Both the position numbers and the translations under genes were made by a program. The notes under the pieces were generated by a model that saw only the letters and a program-made list of their open reading frames with translations, made no database searches and had not been told where the DNA came from. Shown here piece by piece: positions 41,111 through 50,895 of a stretch of DNA of 51,381 nucleotides; position 1 is the first letter of the stretch, and each line of letters begins with the position of its first letter. Source of the stretch: JAFKKS01 sp039808325 (GTDB lineage Bacteria; Pseudomonadota; Alphaproteobacteria; Rhizobiales; Xanthobacteraceae); contig JBDHSU010000011.1 in the NCBI GenBank assembly GCA_039808325.1, positions 1 to 51,381 on the forward strand. The letters are read 5' to 3'.

Positions 41111-41751
41111 CGACGTTCCTTCCACATATCACGGTTTTCGCCGCCTTTACCGCCGCCGCCGTCATTCTCATCATGACGCCGGGCCCGGACATGACCCTGT
41201 TCATCGGCGAGACGCTTCGCGCCGGCCGTGGGCGCGGTCTCGCCGCGATGCTCGGAGCTTCCGCAGGACTTCTCGTGCATACGACGCTCGCGGCGCTTGG
41301 AATCTCGGCGCTGCTCGCAACGTCGGCGGTCGCGTTCACGACGCTGAAGATCGCGGGCATCGTCTATCTTTTGTGGCTCGCGGCGCAGGCGATCCGGCAC
41401 GGCTCCGCGCTCACCGTCGACGCGGCGCCGGCGACGCCGCGCTCGCTGCCACGCACCTTCCTGCTCGGGGTCGCCGTCAATCTCCTCAATCCGAAGATCG
41501 TGATGTTCTTCCTGACGTTCCTGCCGCAATTCGTCGACGCGCACGATCCGCATGCTGGCCAGAAGCTCTTGTTCCTGGGGCTTTACTTCATCGTGCTCGG
41601 GCTTCCAATCTGCGCCGTGCTCATCCTGTTGGCGGAGCGGTTCACGTCCGCCATGCGACGCTCCTCGCGGGTCATGCGAATGGTGGATTGGACGTTCGCG
41701 GGGTTGATGGGCGCCTTCGCCGCGAGGCTTCTCTTCGCCCGCGGCAACTGA
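41107..41751 (+). CDS. LysE/RhtB-family amino-acid exporter
   Basis: A 214-residue membrane protein with about six hydrophobic segments. The family start AVILIMTPGPDMTLFIGETL is present, as is LLGVAVNLLNPKIVMFFLTF. It exports amino acids or related small molecules. The ATG overlaps the stop of the isomerase (ATGA), so they are translationally coupled. The substrate is unknown. Confidence 0.92.
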   Translation: MTTFLPHITVFAAFTAAAVILIMTPGPDMTLFIGETLRAGRGRGLAAMLGASAGLLVHTTLAALGISALLATSAVAFTTLKIAGIVYLLWLAAQAIRHGSALTVDAAPATPRSLPRTFLLGVAVNLLNPKIVMFFLTFLPQFVDAHDPHAGQKLLFLGLYFIVLGLPICAVLILLAERFTSAMRRSSRVMRMVDWTFAGLMGAFAARLLFARGN

Positions 41752-41780
41752 TCGATCGTCGTTGGCGCTCAAGCCGGCCG

Positions 41781-42221
41781 CTACCAGGCGAGATAGAACA
41801 TCGCCTTGGCGAGGAACACGATCAGCACCACGTGGCAAAAGACGCTGAGGTGGATGATCTTGAAATGCCGCGACTTGAGCTTTCCGGTTCCGCTCATCGT
41901 CATCGCGGTGATGAAGTGCGCCAGCACGCTCAACGCCAGCACGATCTTGAGCGACAGCAGAAGCCCGAAGCTACTGGTGAAGGGATGCGCCAGCGCATCG
42001 CGATAATTCCAGGCCATGCCGATGCCGGCGCCGAACAGCACCAGCATCACGAACGGCATGAAGCGACGCGCGCGCTTGGCGATGGCCAGTTCGACCGTAC
42101 GCATAATCTCGCGCCCGAGCGGCTTACGGATGCCTTCGAGGATTAGGACTTCGAAGAAAACGATCCCGATGAAAATGATGGCTGCGAACAAATGCAGCGT
42201 AAGGAGAACGAAATAGCCCAT
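41781..42221 (-). CDS. Integral membrane protein, CopD-like
   Basis: A 146-residue protein with about four TM helices (YFVLLTLHLFAAIIFIGIVF; FMPFVMLVLFGAGIGMAW; LLLSLKIVLALSVLAHFIT; LSVFCHVVLIVFLAKAMF). Histidines sit in helices 1, 3 and 4, as in CopD/heme-type membrane proteins, but the copper domain is not complete. Function unknown. The ATG is at 42221, and the gene follows the next membrane protein gene by 28 bp on the same strand. Confidence 0.75.
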   Translation of the reverse strand: MGYFVLLTLHLFAAIIFIGIVFFEVLILEGIRKPLGREIMRTVELAIAKRARRFMPFVMLVLFGAGIGMAWNYRDALAHPFTSSFGLLLSLKIVLALSVLAHFITAMTMSGTGKLKSRHFKIIHLSVFCHVVLIVFLAKAMFYLAW

Positions 42222-42249
42222 AGGTCTCGCCTTAGCCGATCCTCCGCCT

Positions 42250-42717
42250 CTAAATGGCCGCGGGCGGCGGCGCGCCCGGAGGAGGCTCGTGCCACCGACC
42301 GGCACTGCGCCCCGCGACCAACCAGTAGACGAAGCCCGCCACGATTCCGGCCGCCGCCATGATCTCGATCTCGCGCCGCGCGAAACCCTGGACATCGACG
42401 GTGCCGGCAGCCCAGCCCGCCGCCTGCAGATAGAGGACGCAGCCGAGCAATGCCCCGGCCACCGCGTAGAACAATGCCGAACGGATGGAGAAAGCCTCGG
42501 CCGCGACGACCACGATGAGCAGCGGCACCAGCGCATAGGCCGAGATGAAGATCACACCGAACGCCCACATCAGATCGAAAGGCCCTTGGTCCATCGTGCC
42601 GAGGTCGAGCTGACTCCAAGCCGGCATCGCGACCGCGAGCGTCACGACCATGCCGGCGGCGAAGCTCGCGAGAAGGCAGGCGAAGAAGATAACGAAAAGC
42701 CGTCCGATCAACTTCAT
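42250..42717 (-). CDS. Hypothetical four-TM membrane protein
   Basis: A 155-residue protein with four hydrophobic helices (LFVIFFACLLASFAAGMVVT; FDLMWAFGVIFISAYALVPL; ALFYAVAGALLGCVLYL; IMAAAGIVAGFVYWLVAG) and a proline-rich tail (PPPGAPPPAAI). It is shared by many Hyphomicrobiales genomes as a hypothetical protein. Probably co-transcribed with the CopD-like gene. Confidence 0.75.
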   Translation of the reverse strand: MKLIGRLFVIFFACLLASFAAGMVVTLAVAMPAWSQLDLGTMDQGPFDLMWAFGVIFISAYALVPLLIVVVAAEAFSIRSALFYAVAGALLGCVLYLQAAGWAAGTVDVQGFARREIEIMAAAGIVAGFVYWLVAGRSAGRWHEPPPGAPPPAAI

Positions 42718-42805
42718 GAATTAAGCGCATATACCCGCTATGCGTCAGACACCAGTATGACGCTCCGGTCCGGTACGGCCGGGGCATGAGGGAGAAGGCG
42801 ACACG

Positions 42806-43285
42806 ATGACACCCTCGACCTACTCTTACGAGGAATTCCGCAGGACGGCGGCGCCGATCTATGCCGCGCTCACGGCGATCGGCAAGGCCGTTGACGATAC
42901 CGGTCTCGAGAAGTCTCTGACGGAGCTCGTCAAATTGCGGGTTTCGCAGATCAACGGCTGCGCTTTTTGCATGCAACACCATCTGACGGTGGCACGCCAC
43001 GCCGGCGTCGCCGCCGAGAAGATCGACCTGCTGGCCGGCTGGCGCGATGCGGGAATTTTCTCGGAGCGGGAACGCGCCGCGCTCGGCTGGGCGGAAAGCC
43101 TCACGGGAATCGCGCAGAGCCATCCTGACGCGGCCGCCCTCGCGACCGCGCAAAAGCATTTCTCGCACGACGAGCTGCTCTTCCTCACCGTCGCGATCGG
43201 TCAGATCAATATGTGGAACCGGATCGGCGCCGGGCTGCATTTGCCGCCGGGCCTCCCGCGCAAGACCGCCGGCCAGGCCGCGTAG
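42806..43285 (+). CDS. Carboxymuconolactone decarboxylase / AhpD-like protein
   Basis: A 159-residue protein with the AhpD-type peroxidase motif CAFCMQHH (Cys52, Cys55, His59) and LTELVKLRVSQINGC. It is expected to be a thiol-disulfide peroxidase-like reductase or an alkylhydroperoxidase core. The ATG has GGAGAAGG upstream. A long composite repeat starts directly after its TAG stop. Confidence 0.9.
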   Translation: MTPSTYSYEEFRRTAAPIYAALTAIGKAVDDTGLEKSLTELVKLRVSQINGCAFCMQHHLTVARHAGVAAEKIDLLAGWRDAGIFSERERAALGWAESLTGIAQSHPDAAALATAQKHFSHDELLFLTVAIGQINMWNRIGAGLHLPPGLPRKTAGQAA

Positions 43286-43410
43286 AACATGATCCCGGAA
43301 AGTAGAAGCCGGCTTTCGGAAAAGCACGCCCTCGGGCTCGACCCGGGGGATCACGCTCAAACAAAACGATAACGACGGGGCTGATGCAATGCTGTTGGAT
43401 CAGACTCTAA
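43286..43410. repeat. Composite dispersed repeat, 125 nt, copy 1
   Basis: Starts directly after the TAG stop of the AhpD-like gene and ends 15 bases before the rlmN stop. It contains GATCCCGGAAA...CTTTCGGAAAAGCA, CCCTCGGGCTCGACCCGGG and GCTGTTGGATCAGACTC. Its reverse complement matches 47832-47956 over the full 125 bases with roughly 80-85% identity by eye. It lies between convergent genes. Confidence 0.85.
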
Positions 43411-43425
43411 CCGCCGCGGCGCGCG

Positions 43426-44655
43426 TCAGTCCGTCATCGCCATGGCACGCAGCGCCATGCGCTCGCGCACGGAGAGCTTCTCCGTCGCGCTCTTGAGTTG
43501 GCCGCACGCCGCGAGGATGTCGCGCCCGCGCGGCGTGCGCACGGGCGAGGCATAGCCGGCATCGAACACGACTTGCGAGAATTTCTCGATCTGCTCCCAG
43601 TCCGAGCATTCATAGCGGGAGCCGGGCCAAGGATTGAACGGGATCAGGTTGATCTTCGCCGGTATGCCCTTGAGCAGACGCACCAGCGCCTTCGCCTCGG
43701 CGATCGAATCGTTGACGCCCTTCAACATCACATACTCGAACGTGATGCGCCGCGCGTTGGACAGACCGGGGTAGTTCCGGCAGGCGTCGAGCAGCTCCTT
43801 GATCGGATATTTGCGATTGAGCGGCACAAGCTCGTCGCGAAGATCATCGCGCACCGCGTGCAGCGAAATCGCGAGCATCGTCCCGATCTCCTCGCCCGCG
43901 CGCGCGATCTGCGGCACCACGCCGGAGGTCGACAGCGTGATGCGCCGCTTCGAGAGGCTGAGCCCGTCGCCGTCCGACGCGACGAGCAGCGCGTCACGCA
44001 CCGCCTCGAAATTATAGAGCGGCTCGCCCATGCCCATCATGACGATATTGGAGACGAGGCGTTTTCGCTCGCTCTCGCCTTTCGCGGGCGCGGCGGCGAG
44101 CCAATCGCCCAGCCGGTCGCGCGCGACCATGATCTGGCCGACGATCTCGCCCGGCGTCAGGTTGCGCACCAGGCGCTGCGTGCCGGTGTGGCAAAAGGAG
44201 CAGTTGAGCGTGCAGCCGACCTGGCTCGACACGCACAGCGTCCCGCGGTCGGTCTCTGGAATGTAGACGCACTCGACGAAGTGCGGCTTCTCCCCCGGAT
44301 GCTCGCCCGGCAGGGTCAGCAGCCATTTGCGGGTTCCATCGACGGAAATCTGCTCGGCCGCGACCTCCGGTCGGTCGAGCGTGAAGTGTCGCGCAAGCTC
44401 CGCGCGCAGGACCTTGGAGACGCTCGACATCGCGTCGAAGTCGGTCACGCCGCGCACATACATCCAGTGCCAGAGTTGCTGCACGCGCATCTTGCGCTCG
44501 CGCTCGGGCACGCCGATGCCGCCGAGCGCCTCCGCGAGCGCCATGCGGCCAAGCCCGACCAGCGATGGACGTTCCGGCGCGACGTAGCGCTCGAGCGGCG
44601 CCTTTTCGAGCGCGCCCGGCGTTCCTGCTGCTTCGATGGTCGGTGCGATGGTCAT
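43426..44655 (-). CDS. rlmN: 23S rRNA (adenine2503-C2)-methyltransferase, dual-specificity RlmN
   Basis: A 409-residue radical-SAM enzyme methylating A2503 of 23S rRNA (and A37 of some tRNAs). The iron-sulfur cluster motif is GCTLNCSFCHTG; the catalytic C-terminal cysteine lies in ILAACGQLKSATEKLS. GMGEPLYNF and ITLSTSGVVPQI are also present. It lies 39 bp downstream of a quinone oxidoreductase gene on the same strand; the IalB, quinone reductase, rlmN order is one I recall from related genomes. Confidence 0.96.
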   Translation of the reverse strand: MTIAPTIEAAGTPGALEKAPLERYVAPERPSLVGLGRMALAEALGGIGVPERERKMRVQQLWHWMYVRGVTDFDAMSSVSKVLRAELARHFTLDRPEVAAEQISVDGTRKWLLTLPGEHPGEKPHFVECVYIPETDRGTLCVSSQVGCTLNCSFCHTGTQRLVRNLTPGEIVGQIMVARDRLGDWLAAAPAKGESERKRLVSNIVMMGMGEPLYNFEAVRDALLVASDGDGLSLSKRRITLSTSGVVPQIARAGEEIGTMLAISLHAVRDDLRDELVPLNRKYPIKELLDACRNYPGLSNARRITFEYVMLKGVNDSIAEAKALVRLLKGIPAKINLIPFNPWPGSRYECSDWEQIEKFSQVVFDAGYASPVRTPRGRDILAACGQLKSATEKLSVRERMALRAMAMTD

Positions 44656-44694
44656 CCGCGTCAGATGGCTCTTTTTCGCGCGAAACGCCAGAGC

Positions 44695-45669
44695 TCAGGG
44701 GCGAAGCAGCACCTTGCCCATGACGCGGCGGCTGGAAAAGACCTCCAACGCCCGCGCCGTCTCGGCCAGCGGAAAGACGGCGTGGATATGCGCCGAGAGC
44801 CTGCCGGCGGCAGTCCATTCCATGAGGTCGCGCATATTCGCCTGATGCGCCTCGGGAAACCGGCGCGTCCACTCACCCCAGAATACGCCGCGAATGTCGC
44901 AGCTTTTCAGCAGCGGAAGATTGAGCGGGATCTTCGGAATCTCGCCCGCCGCGAAGCCGATCACCAGGAAGCGCCCGCCCCAGGCCATCGCGCGTAGCGC
45001 CGATTCGGCATAGGCGCCGCCGACGGGATCGTAGATGACGTCGACGCCCTTGCCGCCGGTGCGCTCACGCAGCGCATCGCGTAAATTCTCCGCGGCGTAG
45101 TCGATGACGGCATCGGCGCCGCGTTCGCGCGCGAAAGCGAGCTTTTCGGGTAACGATGCGCACGCGATCACATGCGCGCCCATCTGCTTGCCCAGTTCGA
45201 CAGCCGCCAGCCCGACACCGCCGGAAGCGCCCAGCACCGCGAGCGTCTCGCCGGCCTTGAGTTCGGCGCGGTCCTTCAACGCGTGATAGCTGGTGCCATA
45301 GGTAACGGTCAGCCCGGCCGCACGATCGAAATCGAGCGCATCCGGTATTTTTGTAAGCTGATCGGCGGCGATGGCGAGACGCTGCCGCGCGGCGCCATGC
45401 CCGGGATGGGCGATGACGCGGTCGCCGACCTTGACGTTGGTGACATCCGCCGCCACCGCCTCGACGACGCCGGCGAGTTCCGCCGCCGGCGAGAACGGGA
45501 ACGGCGGCTTCGCCTGATACTTACCGGCGATCAGCAGCGTATCGAAGAAATTCAGCGCCGCCGCCTTGACCGCGACAACCGCCTGCCCCGCTTCCGGGCG
45601 CGGATCGGGAAGATCGGCGAATTCGAGATCGGCTGGGCCGCCGAAACGCGTGCAAAGGACGGCTTTCAT
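44695..45669 (-). CDS. Zinc-independent quinone oxidoreductase (NADPH:quinone reductase family)
   Basis: A 324-residue MDR-superfamily enzyme. The NADPH site is LGASGGVGLAAVELGKQMGA; GTSYHALKDRAELKAGETL is the family lead-in, and the catalytic-domain zinc cysteines are missing, as in quinone reductases. It would reduce quinones with NADPH. The ATG is followed by KAVLCTRFGGPADLEF, the typical N-terminus. Probably co-transcribed with rlmN. Confidence 0.93.
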   Translation of the reverse strand: MKAVLCTRFGGPADLEFADLPDPRPEAGQAVVAVKAAALNFFDTLLIAGKYQAKPPFPFSPAAELAGVVEAVAADVTNVKVGDRVIAHPGHGAARQRLAIAADQLTKIPDALDFDRAAGLTVTYGTSYHALKDRAELKAGETLAVLGASGGVGLAAVELGKQMGAHVIACASLPEKLAFARERGADAVIDYAAENLRDALRERTGGKGVDVIYDPVGGAYAESALRAMAWGGRFLVIGFAAGEIPKIPLNLPLLKSCDIRGVFWGEWTRRFPEAHQANMRDLMEWTAAGRLSAHIHAVFPLAETARALEVFSSRRVMGKVLLRP

Positions 45670-45832
45670 CGATTCACCGGCGCGGTTGGAGGAGGACGGG
45701 AGCCACCAAGGCGGCGCTCATCCTCTTGCAGAGCGAAAAGGAATTGGCAACCTCGCCCCGTCACACTATCGATTCGAAGATGGAATGGGGTACTTTGGAC
45801 CGCCCACCGACATTGAAGAGAATCGAGGCTCG

Positions 45833-46384
45833 ATGAACCACCAACGACGCAAAGCTTTAGCCATCATTTTTTCATGCAGCTTTTTGACCGTTGCGACGCT
45901 GCCGGCGACCGCCCAACGCCACGCCTCCACCGGAGGGGAGCAGCCGTCCCTGCTCGGCCAGTACGGCGACTGGGGCGCCTATACGGGGTCCAGCGGCGGC
46001 CATAAGGTCTGCTTCGCGTTGGCGAAACCGGAATCGTCACAGACCAATCCGCCGAACCGGCCGCGCGACCCCATTTACCTGTTCGTCTCCACGCGCCCGG
46101 CGGAAAACGTGCGTAACGAAATCTCCCTCATGATGGGATACCCGCTCAAGCCGAATTCGGACGCGACGGCGGACATTTCGGGCATGAAATTCGCGCTGCA
46201 AACCCAGGCCGACGGCGCATGGGTCAAAAACGCCGCCGAGGAAGGGCGGATGGTTGATTCGATGCGCAAGGGCTCCGATCTCGTTGTCCGCGGAATGTCC
46301 TCCAGAGGAACGACGACGACGGATCGCTATTCGCTCAAGGGCTTGACCCAGGCGCTGGACCGCGTCGCCCAAGAGTGCCGGTAA
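45833..46384 (+). CDS. Invasion-associated locus B (IalB) family protein
   Basis: A 183-residue secreted protein. The signal peptide is ALAIIFSCSFLTVATLPATA (cleavage after TAQ). The family core is YGDWGAYTGSSGGHKVCFALAKP, NRPRDPIYLFVSTRPAENVR and LKGLTQALDRVAQEC. The family is named after Bartonella IalB but is common in non-pathogens; function unclear, periplasmic. The ATG at 45833 has GAGG upstream; the frame is open to 45566 without homology. Confidence 0.9.
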   Translation: MNHQRRKALAIIFSCSFLTVATLPATAQRHASTGGEQPSLLGQYGDWGAYTGSSGGHKVCFALAKPESSQTNPPNRPRDPIYLFVSTRPAENVRNEISLMMGYPLKPNSDATADISGMKFALQTQADGAWVKNAAEEGRMVDSMRKGSDLVVRGMSSRGTTTTDRYSLKGLTQALDRVAQECR

Positions 46385-46410
46385 GGCCCTTTCTCGGCGG
46401 CGTGCCTCCC

Positions 46411-46430
46411 ATGCTAGCATGACGCATGCT
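46411..46430. promoter_or_regulatory. Overlapping palindromes upstream of a small gene
   Basis: ATGCTAGCAT (46411-46420) is a perfect 10-bp palindrome; AGCATG (46416-46421) and CATGCT (46425-46430) form a second, overlapping inverted repeat. They lie about 95 bp upstream of the 74-residue gene and may be an operator. Pattern only. Confidence 0.3.
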
Positions 46431-46522
46431 CGCGGGGACTATGCGATCGTCTGACGGGACATCGATCACCGGAGCGTCTGGGACGCCCGCTTGCGGCCTC
46501 GATCGCAAAAGGACAATCATTC

Positions 46523-46747
46523 GTGGCAAATATCGATGTCATCAGCGAACGACTGAGCGAGTTCAAAGGCTCGGGACTGATCGCGGAATATGAAGTGCTC
46601 GTCGCCGACGACAGCGTGCGGCTTCGCATCACCGCGCCGGAAGGCCAGGACCCCGCGAAGGTAAAGGCGTTCATCGCGGAGACTTTCGCGGGAATCCTGA
46701 GCGGGACCCAGATCAACGTCGAGCCGGCGCCTCCTTCCGCGTCCTGA
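46523..46747 (+). CDS. Hypothetical 74-residue protein
   Basis: A 74-residue acidic protein, MANIDVISERLSEFKGSG at the start, then a beta-alpha arrangement ending INVEPAPPSAS. The GTG start has AAAGGA 9 bases upstream, a good ribosome site, which argues for a real gene. No homology recognised, no signal peptide. It stands between IalB and the MBL-fold protein, all on the plus strand with gaps of 138 and 110 bp. Confidence 0.6.
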   Translation: MANIDVISERLSEFKGSGLIAEYEVLVADDSVRLRITAPEGQDPAKVKAFIAETFAGILSGTQINVEPAPPSAS

Positions 46748-46857
46748 CGACACATTCGTACCTGCGCGAAGGCTTTGACCTGAGGCGAATCGCCCTGCCG
46801 CAGTGAACCCGTTTACTGTATGCTCGTCGCTGCCTTCCGGTGACGACGGAGCGGGCG

Positions 46858-47721
46858 ATGCGATATCTCGAGACGGTTTCGCGCTGGGCATCCGCGGCGG
46901 CGATTTGCCTCGCCGCATCCTTCGCCCTGACGGGAGCGGCCTCCTCCGCCGAGCCGGCTCACCCCCCCGCGCCAAAGCCGGAAATGACCGAAGGGTGCCC
47001 CGGCCTGATCGCCGCGCGGCCGCCCCGCCTGATGTCGGTCGCTTTCCAAAGGACGGCGCTGAATCCGGACCAGGTGCGGCTCACCTATATCGGCCACTCG
47101 ACGTTCCTGATCGAGAGCCCGCGCCTGGTGCGGATCGCGACCGACTACAACGACTATGTGCGTCCGGCGATCGTGCCGGACATCGCGACGATGAACCACG
47201 CGCATTCGACGCACTATACCGAGCGGCCCGACCCCGCGATCAAATACGTGCTGCACGGCTGGGCGGACGGCGAGGCCCCCGCGCGGCACGACCTCACGGT
47301 GCAGGACGTGCGCGTACGCAACGTCCCGACCAATATCCGCAGTTGGGCGACGGGCGGCACGGAGCGGCATGGCAATTCGATCTTCATCTTCGAGATCGGC
47401 AGCCTGTGCATCGCGCATCTCGGGCATCTGCATCACACCTTGACGCAACAACAGCTCAACGAGATCGGTCGCATCGACGTGGTGCTGGTGCCGGTCGACG
47501 GCAGCTATACGCTCGACCTCGACGGCATGATGGAAGTCCTCACCGCGCTCAAGGCACCGCTGGTCATTCCGATGCATTATTTCAGCGGCTTCACGCTGGA
47601 CCGCTTCCTCGCCCGCGCCGCGGCCGATTGGGACGTGGAGCGCAGCGACGTGCCCTCGATCATCGTTTCCAAGACGATGTTGCCCGCCAAGCCGAAAGTC
47701 CTCGTCCTGCCGGGCCGCTAG
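46858..47721 (+). CDS. Secreted metallo-beta-lactamase-fold hydrolase
   Basis: A 287-residue exported protein: signal peptide SAAAICLAASFALTGAASSA, then an UlaG-like MBL domain (LTYIGHSTFLIESP, ATDYNDYVRP, TMNHAHSTHYTERP, IAHLGHLHHTL, VIPMHYFSG). The usual HxHxDH is changed to NHAHSTHYT, so metal binding may rest on fewer ligands; activity is uncertain. The ATG at 46858 has GGAG about 8 bases upstream; a GTG at 46840 is possible. Its TAG stop is the first triplet of a hairpin repeat. Confidence 0.85.
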   Translation: MRYLETVSRWASAAAICLAASFALTGAASSAEPAHPPAPKPEMTEGCPGLIAARPPRLMSVAFQRTALNPDQVRLTYIGHSTFLIESPRLVRIATDYNDYVRPAIVPDIATMNHAHSTHYTERPDPAIKYVLHGWADGEAPARHDLTVQDVRVRNVPTNIRSWATGGTERHGNSIFIFEIGSLCIAHLGHLHHTLTQQQLNEIGRIDVVLVPVDGSYTLDLDGMMEVLTALKAPLVIPMHYFSGFTLDRFLARAAADWDVERSDVPSIIVSKTMLPAKPKVLVLPGR

Positions 47722-47831
47722 AGCGGGATGAGGAAAAGTGTGCAGCGGTTTTCCGCCCGCATCCCGCTCTAAGTTATGAGAATCGATCACGTTCATGATT
47801 TGAATCGATTCGATCCAAAATCATCGTGATC
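47719..47831. repeat. Hairpin repeat containing the MBL stop codon, plus nested palindromes
   Basis: TAGAGCGGGATG (47719-47730) and CATCCCGCTCTA (47760-47771) are perfect 12-bp arms; GGAAAA and TTTTCC pair inside. The first three bases are the stop codon of the MBL protein. A second palindromic region with GAATCGAT...ATCGATTC and ATCACG...CGTGAT follows to 47831. I recall this AGAGCGGGATG family as frequent in Hyphomicrobiales genomes. Confidence 0.85.
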
Positions 47832-47956
47832 TAGGGTCTGATCCAACGGCATTGGACCAGACCCGTCGTCATCGTTTCGTTTGAGAATGATCCTCCGGGT
47901 CGAGCCCGAGGGCATGCTTTTCCGAAAACCGGTTCCCGCTTTTCGGAATCATGCTC
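47832..47956. repeat. Composite dispersed repeat, 125 nt, copy 2 (inverted to 43286-43410)
   Basis: GGGTCTGATCCAACGGCATT at the left, CCTCCGGGTCGAGCCCGAGG in the middle and the hairpin TTTTCCGAAAACCGG..CTTTTCGGAATCATGC at the right. It equals the reverse complement of 43286-43410 with scattered changes and no net length difference. It lies between convergent MBL and gyrB genes. Confidence 0.88.
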
Positions 47957-47976
47957 CGACGTCGCGCGGGCGCGGA

Positions 47977-50391
<2,415 letters not shown>

Positions 50392-50467
50392 TTAAAACCT
50401 TCGAATCATTCGCGAATTGGGGGCGGCGCCGGATTCTGTGTGCCACGAAACGCGGGCGCCGTACAGA

Positions 50468-50501
50468 CCTATCAGATAGGCACTAAGCGATTGTTTTTCC
50501 A
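50468..50501 (-). promoter_or_regulatory. Candidate gyrB promoter with 13-bp palindrome over the -10
   Basis: On the coding strand, TGGAAA (50501-50496), 16 bases, CTATCT (50479-50474). The perfect inverted repeat CCTATC-A-GATAGG (50468-50480) covers the -10. The gyrB ATG is about 80 bp downstream. It could be an operator; pattern only. Confidence 0.4.
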
Positions 50502-50596
50502 GGCCGTTTTCGAGCGATTCCGCTCTCTTTCAGAGGCACGGGCGCCGGGGATCGAAAAAACGCTTCCCGCGCCGCTCGAGCGACGCTTCCAGAAAC

Positions 50597-50618
50597 GACA
50601 AACGCCCCTCGCGGGGCG
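50597..50618 (-). terminator. Rho-independent terminator downstream of the 56-residue gene
   Basis: On the minus strand, CGCCCC (50618-50613), loop GCGA, GGGGCG (50608-50603), then TTTGTCGTTT. A compact G+C hairpin with a T-rich tail, 29 bases after the small gene stop. Confidence 0.6.
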
Positions 50619-50646
50619 CGCATGAGCGCACGGCTGACGCGTGGCG

Positions 50647-50817
50647 CTATCGCTGTTCACGCGGGAGTCGATAGACTCCCTCCGGGACGGGCTTCAGCGA
50701 CCCCACCCATGCGCCGGTCCAGATATCGACCGCATCGATGGCGCGCTCGATCTCCCGGAACGTGCCGTCCATCGGCACGGCCCCAAGGACCTCGTTCGTG
50801 TCGTCATCGCCTTGCAT
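50647..50817 (-). CDS. Hypothetical 56-residue small protein
   Basis: A short open frame (MQGDDDTNEVLGAVPMDGTF..IERAIDAVDIWTG..VPEGVYRLPREQR) with ATG at 50817, GGAG six bases upstream and a convincing terminator 29 bases after its TAG. The composition is acidic with a mixed amphipathic middle; no homology recognised. Ribosome site plus terminator suggest a real gene between gyrB and the 2-hydroxyacid dehydrogenase, all on the minus strand. Confidence 0.45.
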   Translation of the reverse strand: MQGDDDTNEVLGAVPMDGTFREIERAIDAVDIWTGAWVGSLKPVPEGVYRLPREQR

Positions 50818-50895
50818 CGCGCGCTCCGTTGTCGGCCGGATAAGTTGTCGGCCGGATAAAGCGCGATGCGCGACTTGGTTCCCTCGGCGGTCCGC

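Noticed and set aside
50641..50859. 72-codon plus-strand frame near gyrB
   Set aside because: The opposite-strand 56-codon frame has a ribosome site and terminator; this one has neither.
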